From positions 372,001-436,000 of the forward strand of contig RQOL01000616.1 in NCBI GenBank assembly GCA_013076295.1: a stretch of 64,000 bases of DNA. Direction: 5' to 3'. The first letter of the stretch is position 1, and the number at the start of each line of letters is the position of its first letter. Of the stretch, positions 22,803 through 31,771 are shown one piece after another. Position numbers and translations under genes: made by a program. Origin of the DNA: Sanderia malayensis. Its lineage: Eukaryota; Cnidaria; Scyphozoa; Semaeostomeae; Pelagiidae. The notes under the pieces were generated by a model. That model worked only from the letters and a program-made list of their open reading frames with translations, was not told the DNA's origin and did no database searches.

Positions 22803-24215
22803 AGTGAGCCAATCCACTGTACATGGGGTCGGAAGGGGCATGAGTACTAGCATATGCAACGCACAAAGTGCGCCAACCAGTCAAATTATCTTGAAAATAG
22901 ATACTCATAACATAACATAACATATTTATTTATGTAGCGCATTCTACAAAACAAATATAAAGATTACAATAAGTTTAAAAGTCTGAATCCATTTTCAATT
23001 TAAAGGAATGTATTTGATTTTAAAAAATGGCACTATGAATTCATAACAACTATGAAAAACTGTAATAGTAAGTTAGACCTAGTAAAAACTATATAATACT
23101 ATACAAATGGATGGAAATATGACATAAAGTAGGATATAAATATAATTTTACAGTGATATTCAGAAATCTTAACAATCAAAGTATCGTTTAAAAAGCCTAG
23201 TTTTAATGTCACTTTTGAATTTTACAATGTAGGTGTCAGCTCGTAATTTGGGTTGGTAAACTGTTCCATAGTGAGGGGGCATAATCCTGAAAGATTTTTT
23301 TTCCATAGAACTTATTATTCGTTCTCATCGAACGATAGACGAGAGATGGCACCTGACTAAATCTAGTACGTTCCTCAGATCTTTTGACGATCAAGAGTTC
23401 GTTCAAATAGACCAATGCCATACCATACACAATCTTGAACACAGTTAACAGAATTTTGAATTGAACGCCCTCAACTACTGGGAGCCAATGGAGTCCATGG
23501 AGAATCGGTGTGATATGAGAGTTCTTTTTTGTCCCCCTGACCAATCTAGCCACTGCCTTTCGCACACTCTGCAGTTTCTTAGTTTGATGGGCGCTGATGC
23601 TGAAATACAGACTGTTGCAATGGTCCAATCTTGAGGTGATCATCGTGTGTACTAGCTTTTTGGTGGACTCCTGGGTGAGCGATCATGGGGTTTCAAGGGG
23701 TGTGAACGTCAGTGAATGCATTGCACAAAGTGCACCAGCAAGTCAAGGTGTCCTGATAACATATACTGAGGCGAACAAAGGAAGCCAATACATTGTCTGT
23801 GGGGTGGGAAGGGGCATGAGCTTTGTTGAGTGCAACCAAGCAAGTTTGCCAAACAGTCAGCAAATGCAGTGCACAAAGTTGCCAAACAGTCACCTTTTCT
23901 TGATAATAGATACTAAGGCAAGTCAAGCAAGCCAATCTGTTGCACATAGGGTGGGAATGGGCATAAGCACCAGGGAATGCATCTTACAAAATGTGCCAAA
24001 CAGTTAATGTATCTTGATAATTGACAAACAGCGAGCAGAGCAACCCAATCCTTTGTACATGGGGTTTGTAGAGAATGCACCACATGAAGTGTGCCAACCA
24101 GTCACTGTCTCTTCATAATGGATAGTCAGGCGAGTGGAGGGAGCCAATCCATTGCAAATGGGGTTGGAAGCAGCATGAGCATGAGCAAATGCAGTGCGGA
24201 AGCAGGCCAACATGA
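22803..24215. repeat. 115-bp minisatellite split by a LINE fragment
   Basis: Diverged units share GAGCCAATCCATTGYACATGG, GGGTSGGAAGGGGCATGAGC, ATGCANNGCACAAAGTGYGCC and a CAGTCANNNTMTCTTGATAAT segment. One unit lies at 22803-22906; the rest are at 23690-24215 after the LINE. A reverse-oriented fragment of the same family is at 28495-28780. Confidence 0.7.
22907..23690 (-). mobile_element. 3' fragment of a CR1/L2-like LINE
   Basis: On the minus strand 23643-23236 encodes 135 codons of the region after the reverse transcriptase: ITSRLDHCNSLYFSI, KLQSVRKAVARLV, HITPILHGLHWLPV and a FKILLTVFKIVYG segment, ending in a SLWNSLP motif. All are hallmarks of CR1/L2/Rex-type elements. The 3' untranslated part ends at a microsatellite of AACAT repeats (22907-22925). 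The copy is strongly 5'-truncated and landed inside the minisatellite. Confidence 0.8.
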
Positions 24216-24814
24216 TTATTTTTTCTTAATTTTTTGGCTGGCGCGACCACGTGAAGCAAAACGACACAAGACCCCCAGTAGCACTTTAAATTGCTAATGG
24301 AATGATATTTTAAAAATCCATTTTTTAAGTTAAGATTAAAGTTGTCTTGATCAGTTGGGTGCAATTTTGATGTGCATTTGACACTAAGCTACTTTAATTT
24401 CTCTGTGAATCAGGCAGTCATGTGACAGTGATGAGATGAACTTTATCTAATCGAGTTCAATGGAGTTTTACAAATGTTGACCAAATTTGTGTTAATAACT
24501 CCACTCAGTGTGGGAATATTTGAGCTCTGGTTGCACCACTGTAAGGGCGAATCCTTTAGCCTTGATTTTGAAATTAACTTGTGTGGTTTCATTCGACCAC
24601 ACAAATTTGACAGAGAATTCAATTTCCAAAATGAGCACCTCCAAAAAATCATGCCATCCCACGTCCCCATTGCTTCTTTGAGTGTCTTTAGCAGGACACA
24701 TAGCCCTCGTATGGCTTATCACATACCTTACTTTTTGTAATAACTTACCTCAACTTATAATTACAGATATTGAATTATGGTTCGAAACTTTAAAGCTGCA
24801 GGGTCAAACGTCGG
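24216..24814. other. intron sequence, nothing firm recognised
   Basis: An acceptor-like ATAATTACAG at 24757-24766 is followed by an open frame, but its phase does not join the exon at 20849 without a stop. I therefore do not call an exon. Confidence 0.4.
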
Positions 24815-25350
24815 GTCTCCAGTTTTTACTGCATTTATTGAAGAATTATGTAAAATACTTAATTCTTTCTTATTATCTTTCTTTACTTCAAAGCAAATAT
24901 GAGTGCTACAATAAACAAAGTCCTTCAATCCCAGTCGGTAGTGAGAATGGGGTCTGTCTCCTGAACTCCTTAAGAAATCATGCCCCAGTTGATTGGTTTT
25001 GCAATACTGTTGTCAAGATTATGTAGCAATTGTTTTTTTATTACACTAAAGAATTGCACAATTATTTTCGTTATCTATTTCTACGACATTTAAATGGTTA
25101 TATGATTAATTTGCTTCCCAAATACACCTCTCATGTGTGTCTCACTCACACCTCGCAATGTCCCAACTTTAATAGAAAAAAGCCTGCTTGACATTGTGGA
25201 CACAACATTCGATGACATCACAGTTGTGTTCTGTTTTCCATTGTAAAAGGCCAACATTGCTCACTTTGAAGTTCTATAGATAAAAATTTATACAATTAAA
25301 TCCATTGATTTGAATGCATTGATTAATTACATTGCATTTGCACTTTAAAT
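24815..25350. repeat. interspersed repeat R0, copy 2
   Basis: It aligns with 225-835 along its whole length in the same orientation, with scattered substitutions and small indels (see R0 copy 1). Confidence 0.65.
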
Positions 25351-25689
25351 ATGTTCTAGTAATTATATTTCAATTTTGCAAGCATGGATTTGAATTTTGA
25401 CCCCTTTCACGATGACCCCTTTCACGATAAATTTAGACCCCTTTCACGATGTTTTCACACCTTGAATCTCTGCACGAAATCGAGGTTATAGATATAGTGG
25501 GCCATTTTTCAAACATTATTTACAGCGTTTCAAGGCAATAATCGTGCTTTTTCCTCTACTAATAAATTGCCGTAAAATTCACAGAAAGTATTAATATGAG
25601 TAACAAAAACGCGCCTGGTATGACTACAGACTTACTGCAGAAGAAGATGCGATCTTTGGGGCGTCCATGTGCAACTTTTGGCTTTCAGA

Positions 25690-25915
25690 GCTATTTTTAT
25701 TGAGATGGATATCAGACGGGCCTAAAATGTTTTACATTCCCGAAATCAAATTTTGAGAAGCTTCATTGGTGCAATTTGATGAAAAGAGCAGACGGCAGAG
25801 ACGGTTTTAAGGTGACGAACTCAAGTGGCTTGTGTGAAAAGCTTTTTTCATCGGCTGATATCAAGCGAAACCCAACTAAGTGGCGTCTTTTTTCTGGTGC
25901 AGTGCCTTCGTTATA
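25690..25915 (+). pseudogene. THAP domain fragment, left arm
   Basis: The plus frame reads KRADGRDGFKVTNSS, then LCEKLFSSADIKRNPTKWR and SGAVPSL before a stop. This is the second half of a THAP zinc finger (the W...KR.DG...T..S.LC..HF...D pattern and the AVPS box). The zinc-binding His of the HF motif is Leu here. Frames upstream are broken. Confidence 0.65.
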
Positions 25916-26250
25916 AACCTTCATGAAACGAAAACTGTCTTTTCTTCAATAACACAACCCCCAAATGCTCATCACGAAAGTCTCCTGCAGCTCGTTTTGA
26001 AATGTTGCCCAGATTAGCCAAGTGAATAAATGCATCGTCTTTAACTTTTGATGATGAAATTTATCTTGAATTTGACATTGCTATCGTGAAAGAAACGTTA
26101 ACATCCACTACGATGCGATATCAAAATAACAGATTTCTCTTTTATCAACTGTCCTACATACACATGCTCCTGTTGATTCTGAAAACGTAGAAAGTGAAAT
26201 AATGCAATCTTTTACGATGAGTGAAAATCTCCAATAGTTAACTGGGAGAT

Positions 26251-26535
26251 TTGACTGCCAAAATTATCCAAGCAGAAATTCAAGTGGAAAAGCTGGACTT
26301 TAAGTTAACAAAGTTGAAATCATCTCTTTTTTCCATTGATAAGTTGAAGTCTGGTAGGTCTGTAAACAAGTTTTATACTGGCTTTCCCAATTTCTCTTCA
26401 TTTATGGCAACATTTGAATATTTCGAACCCAAAGTGGAACAGATGCAATATTGGCATGCCAAAGAGTCTTCCGAAATTTCTGATACTTGCAAATTCAAGT
26501 ATTCTTCTTTTGATATGCCAAGGAGAGCTTTCCGG
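26251..26535 (+). pseudogene. transposase N-terminal linker, left half
   Basis: An open frame begins with a Lys/Glu-rich coiled-coil-like segment and reaches KSGRSVNKFYTGFPNFSSFM and then ATFEYFEPKVEQMQYW. The FYTGFPNF block is typical of the region before the helix-turn-helix of THAP/DDE_Tnp_4 transposases. It stops abruptly at the dimer junction. Confidence 0.65.
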
Positions 26536-26538
26536 GTT

Positions 26539-27203
26539 TTAGTGGTGTTTATATTCTGACCACGTTTGGGATTGTGCTTTCGTAGATGATGGGATCTCTG
26601 CATCTACTTTGGCACAATCAATTATTAACCTTGTTGTTGGAAATTCTTTGAACTGTCCAGGCATATTTTGTCGAAAAATTTCTTGGGAAGGTTGTTTGAA
26701 AAAAAGTGGGAGCTCATTATAAAGAAAAAAAATTTGAGTTGTGGAGATCTTTGAAACATGACTTGAAGAAATGCCTAATTGAACGGCCAGATCATCAACA
26801 AATAAGCCCACTTTGAATCTCATCAGAACTAGAATATAGGAAGATTACTGGAATAAACTCTTGTAGGAGAGTGATCGGACGCTTTTTCTTGCCAAGAGAA
26901 GAATACTAGGATTTGCGAGTATCAGCAATTTCGGAAGACTTTTATGATGAGCACTTGGGGGTTGTGTTGTTGAAGAAAAGACAGTTTTCGTTTCATGAAG
27001 GTTTATAATGGAGGCACTGCACCAGAAACAAGACGCCACTTAGTTGGGTTTCGCTTGATATCAGCCGATGAAAAAAGCTTTTCACACAAGACAGTTGAGT
27101 TCGTCACCTTAAAACCGTCCCTGCCGTCTGCTCTTTTTATCAAATTGCACCAACGAAGCTTCTCAAAATTTGATTTCGGGAATGTAAAACAATTTAGGCC
27201 CAT
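26539..27203 (-). pseudogene. THAP domain plus helix-turn-helix and DDE start, right half
   Basis: On the minus strand 27203-27006 repeats the THAP fragment (FPKSNFEKLRWCNLIKRADG, AVPPL). Then 26823-26539 encodes MRFKVGLFVDDLAVQLGISS (helix-turn-helix), FLYNELPLFF and PTTRLIIDCAKVDAEIPSS, the first catalytic Asp region, and ends at SQTWSEYKHH exactly at the junction. The segment encoded at 26251-26535 is missing between them. Confidence 0.7.
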
Positions 27204-28064
27204 TTGATATCCATCTCAATAAAAATAGCTCTGAAAGCCAAAAGTTGCACATTGACTCTCCAAAGATCGCATCTTCTTCTGCAGTAAGTCGGTAGTCATA
27301 TCAGGCGCGTTTTTGTTACTCATTTTGATACTTTCTGTGACTTTTACAGCAATTTATTAGTAGAGGAAAAAGCACAATTATTGCCTTGAAATGCTGTAAA
27401 AGATGTTTGAAAAATGCCCCACTACATCTATAACCTCGATTTCGTGCATAGATTCAAGGTGTGAAAACATTGTGAAAGGGGTCTATTTCATTTCGTACTA
27501 AAATGTGATGTCCCGATTGCATGAACACTCTAGTATATTAGTATGGGTTTTGCAAGGAAAAAGAAAAGGGAAAAAGTCTTTTGGAGAAATTTATATTAGG
27601 GGGCTGGGTCATGAAAGGGGACCTATTTGCTTTGAAGTCACGTTTCTTAACACGAAGATAATATACAAACTTCTAAGTTTCTCTCCTTTGCGTAGCTAAC
27701 TTCCTATAATATTGACATTATTATAGCAAGTAGTACCCTATTTCCTAAAAATTTGTCCCGCATTTTATTTGTTCACATTAACTTCCTGGAAAGTAGCCTA
27801 CTTTGTCTTCACATTGACAACCATTTTAAAAGGAGTTTGATTTGAAGTGGTGCAGAACACTGTGACTAGGGGGTGGAGGCAAAATCGAGGAATGGAACCG
27901 CATATGCCCCCTCCCCAGTTTTTTTATTAATAGGGCCCTGACTTGGCACAGTAGTTGAAAAAATTTTAATCATTGACATTCTGTTCGGATTATTCATTAA
28001 TTTATTTGTTACTGAATAACACAAATAATCTGGAACTACTCAATTTTTCATCTATATTTTGTAG

Positions 28065-28169
28065 TGCCTCCTCGAAATCCTGTTTTCCATTGCTGGACCT
28101 TCATGGGCTTCATTGTGACGAGGCTATAGAGTTTCTCCGGAATTTTTTACAACAAGTGAGAGAACGTAG
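28065..28169 (+). CDS. Smr-domain gene, exon 4: start of the Smr domain
   Basis: After acceptor CTATATTTTGTAG the exon starts with T, completing GA|T from the 20849 exon, and reads ASSKSCFPLLDLHGLHCDEA followed by IEFLRNFLQQ. LDLHGLH is the conserved first motif of Smr domains. Two donors are possible: CAA|GTGAGA at 28155 is stronger, but only CGTAG|GTG at 28169 keeps phase with the next exon. Smr domains of N4BP2, Cue2 and NONU-1 cleave RNA at stalled ribosomes; that function is inferred from the family. Confidence 0.85.
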
Positions 28170-28494
28170 GTGTTTTCATTTTTCTATACACACCTGCGGC
28201 ATATCACTCTGCACATCGTGTAATATAACTGTGGTTAATTTTTGGCTTTGGTTTGTCAACCTTCTCCCCCTTCTAATCATGTGCTCCCAAGGGTTGTTGA
28301 GATTTTATTCAGCTTTATTCCTTGAGCAATCACTACAAGCAAGCAGCTTCTCAGAAAATTTTTAGACCAGGTGTCATTCCTTGCTTTGCTCACTTGCCAC
28401 AGCTCATCGAGTAAATTAAAGCTTGATGTGATTTGCATGCGAAGGGGCATTCTCTCGCACTTATGCCCCTTCCGCCCCAAAATAATGTGGATTG

Positions 28495-28780
28495 AATAAC
28501 TATGCCCACATCAGTGTCTATTATCAAGATTTGTTGACTTGTTGGTGTGCTTCAGATGCTGCATTCACTGATGCTCATGTCCCTTCAAACCCCACATACA
28601 ATGGGTTTGCTCCTTTAGAATTCAGTGAGCAAAACCTCTCAGCCAGATTGACCTTTATTTATCAGCCCCCTTCTCTGCAGCACGCCAATGCTTGCCAACC
28701 AGTTAATAAATAATGATGAAGATTTCTCATGAGAGCAGAATGTCCCCAACCATTGTATGTGGGGTTGGAAGATCGGTATG
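28495..28780. repeat. reverse-oriented fragments of the 115-bp minisatellite
   Basis: The reverse complement of 28503-28620 and the stretch 28735-28775 contain the CCCCACATACAATGG and TATTATCAAGA landmarks of the array at 22803-24215. Confidence 0.55.
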
Positions 28781-29221
28781 GCATACCTGATAACTGTGAT
28801 TAGGTTAATCAATTTTTGGTCATTCGCAATCGAAAATTCATATGGGTCGTAGGATTTATATAACATTTATTATCTACTAACATATTTTAGAGCCATAAAA
28901 TATTACACATTAATGAGGTTACTCTCACAGATAAATATGCGTTGGAGCACATTTATCTAGAGCTTGTTCTATTTGATTAGCTTTTTGATTAGCATAATTT
29001 CTAATTTCTAGTTGAACATGCGCAGAGAGATGATGCAGCCCATTTTCTATTAATAATGTTATATTCATAGCAAGCTCATAACCCTATCAAGCGATTCTAA
29101 AGTTATCTTTTCAAATTATTTATGCAGAGCTCAATGGTCTGAATAGACAAGACCTCAATCTTTTCTGAACGAATTTGATGACAATTGATTGTACACCAGA
29201 CATTATGCTATTCATAGTCAG

Positions 29222-29347
29222 CAACGTATTTTTTGAAGGTGGATTAAAGGGCATAGATGTCATCACTGGACGAGGAGCTCATAGCAAGGGAAGTTTGGCT
29301 AAAGTAAAACCAGCTGTCTTGAGCCACTTAAATAATGAACACTGCAG
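29222..29347 (+). CDS. Smr-domain gene, exon 5: catalytic loop of the Smr domain
   Basis: The exon (acceptor CATAGTCAG, donor TGCAG|GTAATC, 126 bases) reads EGGLKGIDVITGRGAHSKGS and then LAKVKPAVLSHLNNEH. VITGRGxHS is the second invariant Smr motif and KPAVxxxL the following helix. Starting with C, it completes AG|C from the 28169 donor. Spacing from LDLHGLH to TGRG is close to that of vertebrate N4BP2. Confidence 0.9.
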
Positions 29348-29480
29348 GTAATCCCTCCTTTTACCTTTTTCTCCTTTGTTGCTTTATGTGCTGTTGATTT
29401 TCCACTATTGTTACATTAGTGTACTTATGTTCCTTTCTGAGATCTTTCAGCCGTCAATATTGACTTTATTCCTTTTCTAG

Positions 29481-29526
29481 ATATGACTTTTTGAATGAAG
29501 GATACATAAGAGTTTATCTTCGATGA
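29481..29526 (+). CDS. Smr-domain gene, terminal exon with stop
   Basis: Acceptor TTCCTTTTCTAG, then YDFLNEGYIRVYLR and TGA. The ending N-x-G-x-IRVxL is the last strand of the Smr domain, which is C-terminal in N4BP2 proteins. The phase fits the previous exon. No AATAAA was seen close downstream. Confidence 0.85.
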
Positions 29527-29680
29527 AGTATTATTTTCTACTTGGCATAAAATACCTTACCATCTGATTTATAGTTGTATGGTTCATTGAATGAAGTAAA
29601 CATTACAGTTTATCTTCGATGAAATATTCTTTTTTACTTCACATATATGCCTTACCATCTGATTTATCGTTGTATGTTGT
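29492..29680. repeat. tandem duplication of the terminal exon
   Basis: The 96 bases from 29492, which include the end of the last coding exon and the first 3' untranslated bases, are repeated with changes from 29588 (TGAATGAAG...CAGTTTATCTTCGATGAA...CTTACCATCTGATTTAT). The second copy has no acceptor and is probably untranslated. Confidence 0.75.
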
Positions 29681-29694
29681 TGAATCTTTACTGA

Positions 29695-30425
29695 GAAACC
29701 TGGTATTCCTATTCTGTGCGGTCACGAGATGCCGCTTGAGAGTTGCCAAAAACAATGGATTCAATCCCAAACAATGATTCAAATGCTCCAAAACAACGAA
29801 ACGAAACTGAAACCCTACACGAGGTATTCATAAAGGTTTTTTTTCAGACCGTAATCTGCACCATTTTAAAGTGAACTGTTTTTTCTGGCTGAAACAAAAA
29901 GTTATCTTTTGACAGCTTTTCGTTTTGAGTGAAGTGTGAGAAAACTCTGTGTTTGGGAGCTCAAAATGCGCTGTCACGAAAAAACAAGTGCTTACTGTTG
30001 TGAAACTGCCAAATTCGCATCACAAACTCCATTTGCGAGCAAAGTACTCACTTTTCATGTGTCCAGTTTTGCCTTTTGCTGCATTGGGACTTGTACCATG
30101 TGCGAGTTCAATTGAACAGTAACACGTTTTTCTTTTTCATGCAAATTTGCCCTCTGGTTGTAGCACATACTTTTGGAGGAGACCCGTCTTTTTGTATTGA
30201 GCCCAAAGGTCAGCTGGATGCCTTTGAAAGTGTTATTGCAATTATCTTTGTAAATACCTGCTAGTTTTTTTAGTGCCCTCTGGAGAGTTACAGGAAACAA
30301 TTGGAAACATGTGATAGCTTTGTTAACACTTAGGCTCGATGCAAACAAAGTCAAATTTTGAATTTCTTGCGCCCTATTTGGGCCATTTCCCCAATAACTC
30401 TTTTTATACATCTTGTCTGATTGCA
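29695..30425. repeat. interspersed repeat R1, copy iii
   Basis: It aligns with 21795-22400 and with 10105-10624 plus 14380-14600, including the AAATTTGCCCTCTGGTT and GGAGAGTTACAGGAAACAAT blocks. A further 250-base piece of the family is at 30540-30790. Confidence 0.6.
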
Positions 30426-30539
30426 ACACTTAACTGGTGTGTTATTTTTTTTTGATGCAGCAAACGAAGTGCACCAAACATGTTAAGCTTTTTTTAATTG
30501 AAAGGCTGGGCTGAGCTATTGAAGAAGCCATGACCACTA

Positions 30540-30790
30540 CTCGAATATGTATTTTTAATCCCACATGACCTGGGTGATTTTTGGCCGACAACAATGAAGG
30601 TGACCAGAAACAATAGGTCGAAAGCCCAAAACAATTGTCCTAAATTTGGGAACACTGTAATAGGACTTTTTTATATGACAGTTTTTGGCTTTGAGATGTG
30701 CATGGGAAGCACTGCATATTTAGGAGACAAAGGTTATCTATTTTCGGTATCAATACTTTAATGTCTTTTAAGCTATTTGAAGAAATTGGG
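30540..30790. repeat. interspersed repeat R1, partial copy iv
   Basis: The AAACAATAGGTCGAAAGCCCAAAACAAT segment and the GGTTATCTATTTTCGGT block match R1 copies i and ii. Confidence 0.5.
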
Positions 30791-31061
30791 TGGTTAGCCT
30801 ACCGGCCGGATTGCTTTCGCATAATAGAGCATTGACTGTCTTGACCATTTTGCCGTACACCAGGTAGTACCGGCCAAATTGTCAAACTAGAGAATAATAA
30901 CTGCAATCATAATGTAAATCAATAAACAATAATAAGGCGAGGGAGGTTGGGAGAAATTGTGCTATCTCTGAGATCGAATGAAGAATTATTAGACATGGTA
31001 CATTCTGTACTCCTATATGTCCCAAGGGTTTAATCCCTACAAAATGTGTAATGCTACAATA

Positions 31062-31331
31062 GAGGACAAAAGTCCTGGGACACCCAGGATTTTAGCAAGT
31101 TTTACACGCATACTTCATCTTCCTCCCCCCCAGAACAATGTTGTTTGTAGAGGAAGTGTTTTTCAATATCGCCGAAATTCTTTTGGCCCCACGACGAGAA
31201 GGACTGGTGCACAAGACAACATTGTTTTGGGGAGACTGGGGGGGGGCCGCATTCTGCTCACAGAGAGCAAAGTGTGCAGAAGCACAGCATTGTGGGATGC
31301 AATTTTCAGGTGTCCCAGGGACTTTTGTCCA
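31062..31331. repeat. left terminal repeat block of compound copy A
   Basis: It begins GGACAAAAGTCCTGGGACAC and ends with the inverted form GGTGTCCCAGGGACTTTTGTCC. Between lie segments also found at 44815-44985 (around AATGTTGTTTGTAGAGG and GCCGCATTCTGCTCAC). It looks like a small MITE-like terminal unit of 270 bases. A related, shortened block ends copy B at 62660-62796. Confidence 0.7.
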
Positions 31332-31771
31332 CTAGTGTCTGGTATGAAAATCGAAGTGCAATAGATATTGAGGTGCTTTTAAGGGGTATTAGGGGGTTTT
31401 CCTGGGTGCTGATCACGATGATGCAACCATTTTTTTCCTCTATTTTGATGGGGCTTTTGCCTTTATTGTGATTAAACTGGTTTGTTATGTTAATAGGTGG
31501 TGGAATTTAAATTCATGAATTGAAAGGTTATGGTTGTACGGGAAAGTTAAAAAAACCACGCTCCTATCATTTTTCGTTAGTGTGTAGTGTATTGTTAATG
31601 TTGAAACTTTTGTTTTAGCCTCGTTTTGATCTATTTACGTAATTAGAGAACGACGGTTCCCAATTGTTGCCCCGGGAGACGTTCGACGAATTTCTTCGAA
31701 AATTTTCCAGTCGCAGAAGATACTGAGAATTTATGATTTATTTTCTGTGATTTTCTTGAAGAGGCTTTATA

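Larger units (their letters stand above)
25436..27483. mobile_element. THAP-transposase foldback element (inverted dimer)
   Basis: The ends are inverted repeats of about 600 bases (25436-26050 and 26850-27483) starting GACCCCTTTCACGATGTTTT, with TA on both outer flanks. Each arm carries the same THAP-domain fragment, facing inward. The two halves of the centre carry different pieces of a transposase in opposite orientation, joined tail to tail near 26537. Two extra copies of the terminal ACCCCTTTCACGAT motif lie just outside at 25398-25430. The protein family is a THAP plus DDE_Tnp_4 transposase known from fish and cnidarians, possibly ISL2EU/IS4EU-like. Confidence 0.7.

Noticed and set aside
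24767..25026. Possible exon after the acceptor-like site at 24757-24766
   Set aside because: Phase with the 20849 exon gives a stop after two codons and the open frame runs into repeat R0.
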